Source of the DNA: VRUE01 sp963840565 | GTDB lineage: Bacteria; Actinomycetota; Thermoleophilia; Solirubrobacterales; 70-9 | Length of the DNA stretch: 64,000 nt | Reading direction: 5' to 3' | Assembly (NCBI GenBank): GCA_963840565.1 | Contig: CAWIZH010000002.1 | Location: 620,001 to 684,000 of the forward strand | Part shown: positions 1-9,333 of the stretch, piece after piece | How positions within the stretch are numbered: position 1 is the stretch's first letter | How the letters are laid out: the number at the start of each line of letters is the position of its first letter | Notes under the pieces: model-generated | Database searches by the model: none | Told to the model about the DNA's origin: nothing | What the model saw: the letters and a program-made list of their open reading frames with translations, nothing else | Translations under genes and position numbers: made by a program

Positions 1-952
1 GCGCGCACCCACCAGGCGCGATCGGAGAGGCAGGCCTCGAGCGGCTCGAGGGCATCGGCGGCACCTAGGGCGCCGAGTGACTTCGCGGCCTGGGCGCGAA
101 CCGGCCAGTCCGCCGATGCGAGCGCGGCAATCAGCGCCGGCACGCAGGCCCCTCCCCCGACCCGCCCGAGAGCACGCGCGGCGGAGATCCTCACCTCGGT
201 CGAGTCCGAGTCCAACAGTGCGACGAGCGTGGTCGCTGCACGGGGATCGCGGGCGAGGCCCAACGCCCGCGCGAGGCTGGCGTCGAGCTCCACCTCGTCG
301 CCGCATCGGCGCGACACCGGCGAGGACGTCGGCGACCGCGGAGGGCCCCTCTTCAATCGTGGCGATGATCGTCTCGACCGCCCACGGCGCGCCGAGCCGC
401 TCGATGATCCGCTCCGGTGGCAGCAGGTGGGCCATCAGCGCCCAGATCAGCAGCTCGGCGGCACGCGGCGTGGCGGCGCGGGCGAGCCCGGAGCAGGCGA
501 CGAGGCGCACGTCGGGGTCGGGGTCGCCCAGCAGCGGAATGATCTCCTCAACGACCGCCGGGATGCCTGGGCGGGTGAGCAGCAGCGCCGCCCGGGCGCG
601 TGTGGTCGCGCGGCGGGACTTGAGCTTCGCGCCTAGGTCCGAAGGCAAGTCCGACGCCTCCATGGCAGCGCGCATCACGTCGACCTGCCGGCCCGAGAGC
701 GTCGGATAGACGGCATCGATCGACACCGCGAGATCGACCTGAGCCGCGACGCTTTCGAACGTCTTCGCAGATCGCGCCAATCGCGTTGAAGTCACCACCC
801 CGAAGCGTCACCTCATAGCGAGCACGACGCTCAACCGATCGCAGCTCACGGCGATCGCGCCGCAGCTTGCGCGTGACGGCGAGACCGACGAGCGCCAGCC
901 ACAACAACAGGCTCGATCCCACCAGCACGACAAGACCAGTCAAAGAAGTCAT
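1..952 (-). CDS. HEAT-repeat protein with N-terminal membrane anchor (frameshifted, 3' end beyond window)
   Basis: The ATG at 952 opens a protein with one N-terminal transmembrane segment (about residues 4-24) followed by basic residues (RKLRRDRRELR). After a frameshift near 755 the chain continues as helical repeats, and after another near 320 it shows clear HEAT/PBS-lyase repeats such as DSTEVRISAARALGRVG and ADWPVRAQAAKSLGALG. The last repeat runs off the left edge, so the C-terminus is missing. HEAT repeats are protein-binding scaffolds. In actinobacteria, membrane-anchored forms often sit beside family 2 glycosyltransferases, but none is visible here. It is divergent from the secreted protein at 1077. 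Confidence 0.7.
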
Positions 953-1076
953 CTGCCTGGCTATCGACGTTCCCCGTGTCCACCTAAAGCTCGCCTGACG
1001 GCGGCCACCCCTCAAGTTCGCGGTCGCAATGCTCCGATGAGGCCCCATCTCGCTCCCTCAACGCAAGGACCCCTCC

Positions 1077-2599
1077 ATGCCGCCTCGCGCTCGCCGTCTG
1101 CTCGCCCCCTTGATCCTCTCGGTCGCATTCGCCGCGGTTGCCGCAGCTCCGGCCGCTGCTGCCCCGAGCGCGCCATCCACGGTTTCGGCTCAGGCAAGCA
1201 AAGGGAGCTCGCCACGCCACGGCGGCAAAGTACGGCGTGCCTGGCCGGCGAAGCGCGCGCACCGCCCAAAGACCGCGATCGCCCGCTGGCTGGCCCTCCA
1301 GGTCGGCCCGAGCAAGCCGGCCGCATGCTCAAAGCGTCCCGCGAAGGCAGCAAAGCCGCTGCGCCGCCCGTCAACGCAAGGGACACGCATCGGCTTCCGC
1401 CGTCGTGCCGATCGCGATGCGCGCCGCCGCGGCGCGGCCCGGTACGAAGTCCTCGCAGAGCGAAAAGGTCGCGCTTCGCCTCTCGACCGGCAAGCGGATC
1501 AACGTCCCTGCAGCTGATCCGCTCCTTCGATATCCCCACCAACGACCCGTCCTACGAACGCCTGCTCAACTGGTCCTGGACCTACGACTCCGCGGTCGCG
1601 GCCACCGCGTTCTCCTCGGTCGGCCTTCAGGATCAGGCCGGTCGCCTACTCGATCAGCTGGCGGCGCTGCAGCGCGAGGACGGCTCGATCGAATTCGCCT
1701 TCAATGTCCAGACCGGTGAAAGTAGCGGCACCGTCCGTGCCGGCTCCGTCGCGTTCGACGCGATCGCCTTCAGCGACTACGACTCCACGTTTGGCAGCAA
1801 GCTCTACCTCGACGACGCCCGGCGCGCTGTCGACTACCTGCTGTCACTGCGTAACGAAGATGGCCTCGTGCGCGGAGGCCCCGACGTCAAGTGGGTCTCG
1901 ACCCAGCACAACATCCTCACCCTGATCGCGCTGATGACCCTCTCCCAGCAACTGGAAGAACAGGGCGACGAAGGCGCGGCCGGCTACCGCGAGGCCGCCG
2001 CCGTGATCGTCAAGGGCATCGACTCCCAGCTCATCGTTCGCGACGGCGGGCTCGCGCACTTCCGCGAGGGCGTGGACGACGAAGTCGTCCCGCTCGACAC
2101 GCAGGCGCTCGGCGTCATCTACGCCCGCTTCCTCGGCGACGATGACCTCGCCAAGCAGGTCTACGAGTACGCCCAGCAGAACTTCGCCATCGACGGGCGC
2201 TCGATCGCACTGTCGAACAAGAAGGCGAACTACAACATGACCTACGAGGCCAAGGGCCCGTTCAGCGGCTACCGCCCCTACATCGGCAAGAAGGCACCGG
2301 ACGTACTCTGGTTCGAGGGGACCGCAGAGATGCGCTTCGCCTCGACTTTCCTCGGCCAGTCGACCGAAGCGCTCGACGCGAGCATGAACTCCTGGTGGGA
2401 CATAACCCGCAAGCAGAACCTCGCCCCACTCGGCGCCGACCGCACCATCACCAACAGCCCCTACAACGAGTACCACGTCTGGCCGACCGCAGCCGCGGGA
2501 GCCTGGACGGTACTCAGCGGCGCGGCACAGGACACCGCCTGGGCGGACCCGTCACAGGTGAACACGAGCGAACAAGCAGTGCTCGAACTCCTGCGCTGA
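1077..2599 (+). CDS. Secreted protein with six-hairpin/toroid glycosidase-like fold (one frameshift)
   Basis: The N-terminus has a basic start, a hydrophobic core and an Ala-rich cleavage region (LSVAFAAVAAAPAAAA), so export by Sec is likely. A low-complexity basic stretch follows. A frameshift near 1510 switches to the main domain, which runs to 2599 and begins around LIRSFDIPTNDPSYERLLNW. That domain is a series of paired helices with Trp and acidic residues, and motifs such as YDSAVAATAF, NKKANYNMTYEAKGPFSGY and WFEGTAEMRFA resemble alpha/alpha toroid glycosidases. No catalytic pair can be assigned. Function is unknown; polysaccharide processing is an inference from the fold-like pattern and the divergent HEAT-repeat neighbour. 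Confidence 0.6.
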
Positions 2600-2616
2600 G
2601 ACTCGACGAGCGGGCA

Positions 2617-2943
2617 TCAGAGCCCAAGACCACCAACTCCCTCCTCGTCCCAACCGAGGTGGTGCGCGAGCTCATGGCGAAGGGTTCGCTCGACCTGGCG
2701 GGCCAGCAGCGCCCGGTCATGGCCAAAGTCGCGTTCCAGGGTGTCTTGATAAATGACGATCCGGTCCTCGTAGCGCTCTTGAGACACCCCGTCGCCGGAG
2801 TACTGACCGTAGGCGTTCACCTCGGCCCCACGGTCTGAGATCACCACGGCCACGCTTTCCAGTACCTCTTGGAACTGCCCGGGCAGCCCGTCGATGGCAT
2901 CGGCGACCAGCAACTCGAAATCGGTTTCAGATAGCTCGGGCAA
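2617..2943 (-). CDS. Minimal zincin-like metallopeptidase (PF06262-type)
   Basis: A protein of about 108 residues ends with HELAHHLGWDEEGVGGLGL, the HExxH zinc site plus downstream Glu typical of the small actinobacterial zincin-like family (Zincin_1). A TTG at 2943 (LPELSETDFELLVADAIDGL) matches where family members usually begin. An ATG at 3015 is possible but would add a basic stretch not typical of the family, and neither start has a strong ribosome site. The physiological substrate of this family is not established. It is convergent with the secreted protein gene at 1077-2599. Confidence 0.72.
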   Translation of the reverse strand: MPELSETDFELLVADAIDGLPGQFQEVLESVAVVISDRGAEVNAYGQYSGDGVSQERYEDRIVIYQDTLERDFGHDRALLARQVERTLRHELAHHLGWDEEGVGGLGL

Positions 2944-3157
2944 CCAGATCTGCACTCGACAGGTCAGCGGATGTAGTGACCTCTTCCATGGCCGCCCTAA
3001 GGGTAGCCGGGCCAAATCGAGTACGGCTCCTGCGGGCCAGAAATGGCCTACCGCAGCTGGCGGCGCACGCTTCGGCGACTGCTATCACTGCGAGAGGGGC
3101 GTGTGCGCCCAGGCCAGATGAGGAAACGCTGAATACGACCACGCCGATGAAGAGAAA

Positions 3158-3200
3158 GGGCGGGGCAGGACTCGACCCTTCGACCGACGGATTATGAGTC
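3158..3200 (-). repeat. Copy of the 3' half of tRNA(CAU); possible att remnant
   Basis: This 43-nt stretch matches the intact tRNA at 3834-3907 from the anticodon loop through the T arm to the acceptor 3' strand, with about four mismatches, and stops abruptly at the anticodon. The 5' half of the tRNA is absent. Copies of a tRNA 3' half in direct orientation downstream of the intact tRNA are the usual footprint of tyrosine-recombinase integration. The repeat unit is 677 bp and encloses the cupin gene. No integrase is present, so this is a remnant or a decayed tRNA duplicate. Confidence 0.7.
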
Positions 3201-3248
3201 GCGCGACATCCCACCTGTCGTTTTCACGCGAGAGGAGCAGCTCGACGG

Positions 3249-3734
3249 CTATGAATCTGGCGGCTCCTCATCGGTCCAATAGTCCGTCGCCTGCCCTCGC
3301 CGGTAGGCCTCCTGGAATCCCTCGTCCGAGGCTCCGGGAGCCCGAGTCGCCGCCATCAACTTGCCGGTATCCGGATAGAGATTCACCTCGGGAGCGATCA
3401 TCGTGCTGACCACCAGCACGCGGGCGGGTTGAGCGCCTCGGTTCTGGAGCTGATGCGCGCCGTCTTCGCCGACCCGAAACGCGACGACCTCCCCCTCGGC
3501 CAGCTCGCGCCACCCATCCGGCGTGCGCAGGTGCGGCTGGCCGCTGAGCACGATGAGCATCTCCTCGTTGGCGCTGTGGGCATGGTACGGAAAGGTCGCC
3601 TGGCCAGGCGGAATCTCATAGAGACTTGCTCCGAGTTTCTCGGACTTGGCCTGTTGGCCCAGTTTGGCGCGCCGGTAGGTGAAGCCCTCACGGTCCTGAT
3701 CCGCATCGAAGTCCGGCTGATATGCATTTGCCAT
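3249..3734 (-). CDS. Cupin-domain protein
   Basis: This 161-residue protein has a single cupin barrel. Motif 1 is PYHAHSANEEMLIVLSGQPHL and motif 2 is GEDGAHQLQNRG, giving the His/Glu set that normally binds one metal ion. The ATG at 3734 is preceded by a good GAGGGGAG ribosome site; an upstream in-frame ATG at 3821 lacks one. Cupins of this type often bind or isomerise sugars or small metabolites, but the substrate cannot be read from sequence. It sits alone between the tRNA(CAU) and the partial tRNA copy, so it may be cargo of a small integrated segment. Confidence 0.75.
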   Translation of the reverse strand: MANAYQPDFDADQDREGFTYRRAKLGQQAKSEKLGASLYEIPPGQATFPYHAHSANEEMLIVLSGQPHLRTPDGWRELAEGEVVAFRVGEDGAHQLQNRGAQPARVLVVSTMIAPEVNLYPDTGKLMAATRAPGASDEGFQEAYRRGQATDYWTDEEPPDS

Positions 3735-3833
3735 GCGCGGATTATCTCCCCTCTCACCCGGATTCGTCCCTGGGGCTTCCGCGACATCGCGCTCGCACCC
3801 GTTCCGCGCGAAATGCGACATCGGTTCGTCCTA

Positions 3834-3907
<74 letters not shown>

Positions 3908-3929
3908 GTTGGCTGAGGAGGCTAGCGCG

Positions 3930-4301
3930 CTATGCGCTGAAGAGTTGGGCCAAAGAGCGGCCCACGTCTGGGGGCTCCTCGTCGCCTTTGGAAGCTGCTG
4001 CAGCACCCTCGGCGAGGGCTTTGGCGGCGTCGGCGATCTGGTGGGAGCGGCCGCCGCGGATGCTGCCCGTCTTCTTTGCTTCAGCGAGGTCGGATTCCAT
4101 CAGGCCGGCGAGCTCGGCGAGGCGGCGCAAGCCGACCACGCCGGCGGCGCCGCGGAGGGCGTGGGCCTCGATTCGCATCGTCTCGAAGTCTGTGGTCTCG
4201 GTTGCCAGGCCGGCGGCGATCACGTCGCAGCGGCGCCGCGCCTCCTCCGCGAAGGAGGCCAGCAGCTCGGCATCGGGGCCAGGGCTCGTCTTCTCGCTCA
4301 T
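3930..4301 (-). CDS. Histidine phosphotransfer (HPt) domain protein
   Basis: A 123-residue helical protein with the HPt signature AHALRGAAGVVGLRRLAEL; the His in AHALRG is the expected phospho-acceptor. HPt proteins relay phosphate between a hybrid histidine kinase and a response regulator, but no kinase or regulator is encoded in this window. The ATG at 4301 overlaps the stop of the lipoprotein gene upstream (ATGA), so the two are probably translated together. It lies just after the tRNA(CAU) gene. Confidence 0.8.
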   Translation of the reverse strand: MSEKTSPGPDAELLASFAEEARRRCDVIAAGLATETTDFETMRIEAHALRGAAGVVGLRRLAELAGLMESDLAEAKKTGSIRGGRSHQIADAAKALAEGAAAASKGDEEPPDVGRSLAQLFSA

Positions 4302-5392
4302 TCTCCAGTCAGTCCCTTCACCACGCGGGTCAGTTCTTCGACGCCGAAGGCGCCGTCGATCTCGTCTTCGATCTTTCCATTTCGGCCGATCGCGAACAAC
4401 CACGGCTCGCTCGGCAGGTGAAACGCGCTCACCTGCGGCCGCACCGGCTTGTTCGGATCGTTGTCCTGGTAGATCTCCATGTGGATGAACGCCACCTTGT
4501 CGCCGTAGAGCTGCTTGAGCTGCTCGGCGACGTCGACCACCGGGCCACAAACCCGACTCTGGCAGAACTGCGGGGTCGCGAAGAGGAGCACGATCGGCTC
4601 CTTGCCAATCACGTCGGCGTAGTCAACTCGGTTTTGGGTGTCCGGGGGGATGCGAGTGGTGATCTTGGAAAGGTCGCCGCCGACGTCAGCCGGGGTCGGC
4701 GTGTGGATGACCGGCGCCTTCTGCCCCACCTTCGGCACCTTCTTGAAACGGCCGACTTCGGCGCTGGGCAGCAAGGTCGAGGAGAGCTTGCCGTCCTTCC
4801 TAATTAGGGCAGCCACCGCCCACTCGCCGTTGCCGGAGAAGTTGACGTTGGTCTTGTAGACGACCGTGCCGGCATCGGGGTCATCTGCGGTCGTTTGGGC
4901 GCGGAAGGCGGGCTTGGTTGCGAGCGTTTCGATCGCGGCCGGGAACGGTCCCACCGCGGGTTGGTCACGCGCCCTTTCTTCAGCCTTTTTCGCTTCTGTC
5001 GTGCCCGCTGCTGCGCCGAATTCGCCCGCCTGCGCGTCTTTCGGGTTCGGCACCTTGGCAAAGTAGAGCGCAACTTCAGCATCGGGCACCTGGGTACGGT
5101 CGCGCTGGAAGATGCCGAACGGGTAGCGGTTCTCCCCTTTGTTGAAGACCTCGGCGGCGGGCGAGACCACCAGCGTGGAAGGCGTGGCGTCTTCGGCTTC
5201 GAGCACCTCGGCGAGGGTCTTGCCTTTGGCGCTGGGGAACTCGCTCTTCGGCGGCGCCGGCCGACTCTGCGCGCTGCCTGAAGAGGATCCGGTCGAAGAG
5301 TCCGATCCGCTGCCACAGCCGCCAACCACGAGCGCCACTGCAAGGACGCAGGCGAGGGCGGCGAGGACTCGGCGAGGGCGCATCGGCGGCAT
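4298..5392 (-). CDS. Lipoprotein with C-terminal thioredoxin-like domain
   Basis: The N-terminus is a lipoprotein signal with lipobox VVGGC. A Ser/Gly-rich linker follows, then a domain of unknown type and a C-terminal thioredoxin-like domain. The latter contains KEPIVLLFATPQFCQSRVCGP, where two cysteines are separated by four residues rather than the usual CxxC, and a cis-Pro-like segment near the end (HLPSEPWLFAIGRNGKI). It probably acts on the outer face of the membrane, but redox activity is uncertain. The start is taken at ATG 5392; ATG 5383 is also possible. It shares an ATGA junction with the HPt gene. Confidence 0.72.
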   Translation of the reverse strand: MPPMRPRRVLAALACVLAVALVVGGCGSGSDSSTGSSSGSAQSRPAPPKSEFPSAKGKTLAEVLEAEDATPSTLVVSPAAEVFNKGENRYPFGIFQRDRTQVPDAEVALYFAKVPNPKDAQAGEFGAAAGTTEAKKAEERARDQPAVGPFPAAIETLATKPAFRAQTTADDPDAGTVVYKTNVNFSGNGEWAVAALIRKDGKLSSTLLPSAEVGRFKKVPKVGQKAPVIHTPTPADVGGDLSKITTRIPPDTQNRVDYADVIGKEPIVLLFATPQFCQSRVCGPVVDVAEQLKQLYGDKVAFIHMEIYQDNDPNKPVRPQVSAFHLPSEPWLFAIGRNGKIEDEIDGAFGVEELTRVVKGLTGE

Positions 5393-5490
5393 CTTATTGA
5401 CGCCGATGCCACGGCCGTAGCGCGATCCCGCGCGCCATCCGAACGCGAGGTAGGGTCCGCGGCGAAAGCTGTCGAGAAAAGGAGAGGGCC

Positions 5491-6222
5491 TTGGCGGAGC
5501 GAGCGGCACTTATTACTGGCGCATCGAGCGGAATCGGGCTGGCCGTTGCCCGCGTGCTCGGCGAAGAGGGCTACGCCCTGACCGTCTCGGCGCGGCGTCC
5601 CGACAAGCTCGAGAGCGCCGCGGAGAGCCTGCGCGCCGACGGGCTCGAGGTGCAGAGCGTCGCCGCCAACATGACCGACGAGGAGGATGTCGTCGGGGTC
5701 TTCGCCAAGCACCGCGAGGCCTACGGCCGCCTCGACATGCTGATGAACAACGCCGGCGTCGGGATCGGCGCGCCGATGGAGGAGATCCAGACCAAGCACC
5801 TCGACATGCAGCTCGGGGTCAACCTGCGGGCGCTGATCATCGGCACGCGCGAGGGACTGCCGCTGCTCAAAGAGGCCGGCGCCGAGCACGGCAAGGCGCT
5901 GATCGTCAACACCGCCTCGATTGCCGGCAAGGGCGGCCAGGCCTGGCTCTCGATCTACGCCGCGACCAAGGCCGCTGTAATCAACTTCACCCAGTCGACC
6001 CACCGCGAGGTCGGCGGTACCGGCATCCAGTGCACGGCGCTGGCGCCGGGCTTTGTCGACACGCCGATGACCGAGTTCGCCAAGGGACAGGTGCCGGGCG
6101 AGGAAATGATCCGGCCCGAGGACCTCGGCGAGGCGGTCCGCTTCCTGCTGCGCACCTCGCGCAACTGCCACGTGCCGGAGATCGTCTTTACGAGACCCGG
6201 AGAGGGACTCGATACACCGTAG
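5491..6222 (+). CDS. Short-chain dehydrogenase/reductase
   Basis: A 243-residue classical SDR. It has the nucleotide-binding motif TGASSGIG at residues 9-16, NNAGVG, the catalytic Ser in NTASIAG, and YAATK supplying Tyr and Lys. The cofactor loop SARRPDKL contains Arg after the second strand, suggesting NADP(H) preference. The TTG at 5491 is preceded by AAAGGAGAGG. The substrate is unknown. The glycosyltransferase gene starts 7 bp after its stop, so they are probably one transcript. The gene is intact. Confidence 0.85.
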   Translation: MAERAALITGASSGIGLAVARVLGEEGYALTVSARRPDKLESAAESLRADGLEVQSVAANMTDEEDVVGVFAKHREAYGRLDMLMNNAGVGIGAPMEEIQTKHLDMQLGVNLRALIIGTREGLPLLKEAGAEHGKALIVNTASIAGKGGQAWLSIYAATKAAVINFTQSTHREVGGTGIQCTALAPGFVDTPMTEFAKGQVPGEEMIRPEDLGEAVRFLLRTSRNCHVPEIVFTRPGEGLDTP

Positions 6223-6229
6223 TGCGGGC

Positions 6230-7453
6230 ATGACGGCGACGGGCGGCAGTGAGAGCCTGCGCTTCCTCGTTGCCGCGTTCGGCGACCCTGGGCACGTCTT
6301 CCCGGCGATCGCGCTGGGGCGGGCGCTGCGCGCGCGTGGTCACGAGGTCGTGATCGAGACCTGGGAGGAGCGGCGTGAGGCGGTCGAGGGCGCTGGACTC
6401 GGCTTCGCCGCGGCCGAGGAATACCAGATGTTCCCCCCTCCCGATCCCGATTCGGCCGATGGTGACCACGCGGCCGAGGCGGCGCGGGCGCTGCTGCCGC
6501 TGCTGGAGGAGATGCGACCCCACGTCGTCGTCAGCGACATCCTCACCCTCGCCCCCGCCTTGGCGGCGGAGAAGACGGGAATTCCGCTCGCCACCCTGAT
6601 TCCCCACATCTACCCCGTGGTCGAGCCGGGACTGCCGTTCTTCGCGGTCGGGCTGCAACCGCCGCGCACGCCGCTGGGTCGGGCCGTTTGGCGAACGGGG
6701 CAGCGGGCGCTGAACATCGGCCTCGAGCACGGCCGGCGCGACCTCAACCGACAGCGGGCACGGCTCGACCTGCCCCCGGTCGAGCGCTTTCACGGCGGCA
6801 TCAGCACCGACCTGGCCCTGGTCGGAACCTTCCCGCAGCTCGAGTACCCCCGACACTGGCCGGCAAGCGTCGAGATCACCGGGCCGATGACCTTCGAGGT
6901 TCCTCATCCTGAGATCGAGCTGCCGCCCGGAGACAACCCACTGGTGCTGGTCGCCCCCAGCACCGCCCACGACTCAGACAATCACCTGGTGCGCACCGCC
7001 CTGGCGGCGCTTGCCGAAGAGCCCGTGCGCGTCGTCGCCACCACAAACCGCGTCGTGCCGCAGGTCCCGATCGAGGTCCCAGCCAACGCGATCCTGGTCG
7101 ACTGGCTCAGCTACAGCCAGCTGATGCCGGCCGCCTCGCTGGTCATCTCCCACGGTGGTCACGGCACCGTCGCGCGCGCCCTCGGCGCCGGCACCCCCGT
7201 CCTGATCTGCCCGATCATCGGCGACATGAGCGAGACCGCGATGCGCGTCACCTGGGCCAAGGCCGGCCTCTCGGTTCCCTGGCGGCTCTGCCAGCCGGCA
7301 CCGTTGCGCTGGGCCGCGCGCCGGCTGCTGGGCGACCCAAGCTTCACGGCCCGTGCAGCCGAGCTGGCCGCCTGGGGTCGCGAAAACAACGGCGCCGCCC
7401 GCGGCGCCGAGCTGGTCGAGCGGCTCGCCCTCAGCCGCACGCCAGCATCGTGA
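6230..7453 (+). CDS. Glycosyltransferase, GT1/UGT-like family
   Basis: A 407-residue GT-B fold protein. The N-terminal half has the glycine-rich start GDPGHVFPAIALGRALRARG, as in MGT/UGT enzymes, and the C-terminal half has SLVISHGGHGTVARALGAGTPVLICP, the nucleotide-sugar binding region of GT1 enzymes. These enzymes transfer a sugar from a nucleotide donor to a small molecule or lipid acceptor; neither substrate can be deduced. It follows an SDR with a 7-bp gap, which suggests one modification pathway. The reading frame is intact and ends just before the convergent tRNA-Asn gene. Confidence 0.82.
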   Translation: MTATGGSESLRFLVAAFGDPGHVFPAIALGRALRARGHEVVIETWEERREAVEGAGLGFAAAEEYQMFPPPDPDSADGDHAAEAARALLPLLEEMRPHVVVSDILTLAPALAAEKTGIPLATLIPHIYPVVEPGLPFFAVGLQPPRTPLGRAVWRTGQRALNIGLEHGRRDLNRQRARLDLPPVERFHGGISTDLALVGTFPQLEYPRHWPASVEITGPMTFEVPHPEIELPPGDNPLVLVAPSTAHDSDNHLVRTALAALAEEPVRVVATTNRVVPQVPIEVPANAILVDWLSYSQLMPAASLVISHGGHGTVARALGAGTPVLICPIIGDMSETAMRVTWAKAGLSVPWRLCQPAPLRWAARRLLGDPSFTARAAELAAWGRENNGAARGAELVERLALSRTPAS

Positions 7454-7456
7454 AAG

Positions 7457-7529
7457 CTCCGGGGGTGGGACTCGAACCCACAACAACTCGATTAACAGTC
7501 GAGTGCTCTACCGATTGAGCTACCCCGGA
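7457..7529 (-). tRNA. tRNA-Asn(GUU)
   Basis: Minus-strand cloverleaf of 73 nt: acceptor TCCGGGG pairs with CCCCGGA, the discriminator is G, the anticodon loop CTGTTAA gives GUU, and the T arm is GTGGGTTCGAGTCCCAC. No CCA is encoded. It lies between the convergent glycosyltransferase and the dnaG stop. Confidence 0.96.
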
Positions 7530-7551
7530 CCGACGAGACGGAATTTACCGA

Positions 7552-9333
7552 TTAGCCGCTGACGCGCTCGGTGTGGGCGATGCGCTGGACCAGGGCGGCG
7601 CGCTCGCGGCTGAGCGCGGCGCGGCGCTCGTAATCGTTCTGCTCGCCGGCGGTGGCGATTTCGGCCTCGATGCGGCGCTGGTCGAGCAGGAGGAAGTTGA
7701 GCTCCATCGACTCGGGCGAGGCGGGCTCGTCGTGGGCGATGATCACCAGCTCGGCGATCAGGCCGGCCAGCTCCGAGTCGTCGCGGGGCAGGTCGGAGGC
7801 GGGGTCGTCGGGGTGCTCGCGCAGCCAGGCGGCCGCCCGTGCGCCGCCCGGCGAGAGGTGCTCGCCGGTCAGCCGCTCCAGGTAGCCCTTGCCCTGCTCG
7901 GGCAGGGCGATGCACATCGCCAGCAGAGCTCGCTCGCGGCGCTCGCGCGAGGTCAGCGCCGCGGTTCGCTGCGGAGCCGGCGCAGGGCCCCGGCCACCCG
8001 ATCCGGCAGCCTCGCCCAGGCCACCGCTCAGCGGCTGCGCCGCCACAGCCCGCCCCATCACCATCGCCGGCTCGAGGTCGAGGCGCTCGGCCACCCGGCG
8101 CACCAGGTCGTCACGGCTCGCGCTCTCCCCCAGCCCAGCCAGGATCGGTGCGACCTCGCCGAGGGCGCGGTCGCGCTCTGCCGGGGACGAGGTATCGGTG
8201 CGCTCCAGCACCAGGCCGACCTGGAAGGCGGTCAGCTCCATCGCCCCGTCGAGCAGGGCGCGGAAGCGCTCGGCGCCGCCCTCCACGGCGAGCATCTCGG
8301 CCGGATCCTCCCCAGCCGGCATCGCCGCGACCCGCAGGCGCATCTTGCGGCCCGCCGCCACTCGCTGCGCGCGCAGCATCGCCTCCTGCCCCGCCGAGTC
8401 GGCGTCCATCGCCAGCACCACCTCATCGACCATCCCCGAGAGCGAGGCCACCTGCTCCTCGGTAATCGCGGTGCCCATCACGCAGACCGCCTCTTCGACG
8501 CCTGCCTGGTGCAGGGCGAGCACGTCGGTGTAGCCCTCGACCACGACGGCGCGGCCCGCCTTGGCGATCGCCGCCTTGGCCAGGTCGATGCCGTAGAGCA
8601 TGTTGCTCTTGTGGAAGAAGTCGGTCTCGGCGGTGTTGACGTACTTGGCGCCCTGGTCGGAGCGCATCGCCCGGCCGCCGAAGCCGAGCGTGCGGCCACG
8701 GCGGTCGCGGATCGGGAACATGATCCGCGAGCGGAAGCGGTCGTACTCGCCTCCTCCGCGGCCGCGCTGGACCAGGCCGACCCCGCGCAGCTCCTCGACC
8801 TTGAAGCCGGCCCGCTGGCCGCGCAGCAGCACTTTGTCCCAGGCGCTGGGCGCGTAGCCGACCGCAAAAGCTCGCAGGGTCTCCTCGCCGAGGCCACGCT
8901 CGGCGAGGTACTCGCGCGCCTTGCCCGCCTCGTCGGAGTCCCAGAGGTAGCTGGCGTAGAAGGCGGCGGTGCGGTCGAGCAGCTCGCCGAGGCGGCGGCG
9001 CTGCTGGCGCTTGGCCTCCGCCTGCGGGTCCTCGCGCTCGCGCTCCAGTTCAACCCCGTAGCGGTCGGCGAGCAACTCGACCGCCTCGGCGAAGCCCAGT
9101 CCCTCCTTCTCCTCGATGAACTTGATCGTGTCGCCGCCGACCCCGCAGCCGAAGCAGTGGTAGAGCTTTTCCCCCGCGTCGACCGAGAACGAGGGCGTGC
9201 GCTCCTCGTGGAAGGGACAGAGCCCGACCCAGCGCGTCCCCTGGCGGCGCAGGTCGGTATGGGTCGAAATCACCTCGACGATGTCGACCGCCTGCTTGAC
9301 TCGCTCCAGGCTCTCGGTCGAGATCAGCGCCAC
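7552..9333 (-). CDS. dnaG: DNA primase DnaG
   Basis: This 593-residue primase makes RNA primers at the replication fork. The CHC2 zinc finger is at the N-terminus (C39, H42, C60, C63: CPFHEE and YHCFGCG). The Toprim core follows, with EGYTDVLALHQAG and the metal-binding LAMDADSAGQEA. The C-terminal part is the variable helicase-interaction region. The start is placed at GTG 9333 (VALISTESLERVKQAVDIV), which overlaps the end of dgt by 10 bp; a longer upstream start would lie inside dgt. The frame is intact. The dgt-dnaG order is common in actinobacteria. Confidence 0.95.
   Translation of the reverse strand: MALISTESLERVKQAVDIVEVISTHTDLRRQGTRWVGLCPFHEERTPSFSVDAGEKLYHCFGCGVGGDTIKFIEEKEGLGFAEAVELLADRYGVELEREREDPQAEAKRQQRRRLGELLDRTAAFYASYLWDSDEAGKAREYLAERGLGEETLRAFAVGYAPSAWDKVLLRGQRAGFKVEELRGVGLVQRGRGGGEYDRFRSRIMFPIRDRRGRTLGFGGRAMRSDQGAKYVNTAETDFFHKSNMLYGIDLAKAAIAKAGRAVVVEGYTDVLALHQAGVEEAVCVMGTAITEEQVASLSGMVDEVVLAMDADSAGQEAMLRAQRVAAGRKMRLRVAAMPAGEDPAEMLAVEGGAERFRALLDGAMELTAFQVGLVLERTDTSSPAERDRALGEVAPILAGLGESASRDDLVRRVAERLDLEPAMVMGRAVAAQPLSGGLGEAAGSGGRGPAPAPQRTAALTSRERRERALLAMCIALPEQGKGYLERLTGEHLSPGGARAAAWLREHPDDPASDLPRDDSELAGLIAELVIIAHDEPASPESMELNFLLLDQRRIEAEIATAGEQNDYERRAALSRERAALVQRIAHTERVSG

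Noticed and set aside
2927..3214. 95-codon frame reading through the tRNA fragment
   Set aside because: It begins in the tRNA copy and overlaps the zincin N-terminal region out of frame, with no conserved features.
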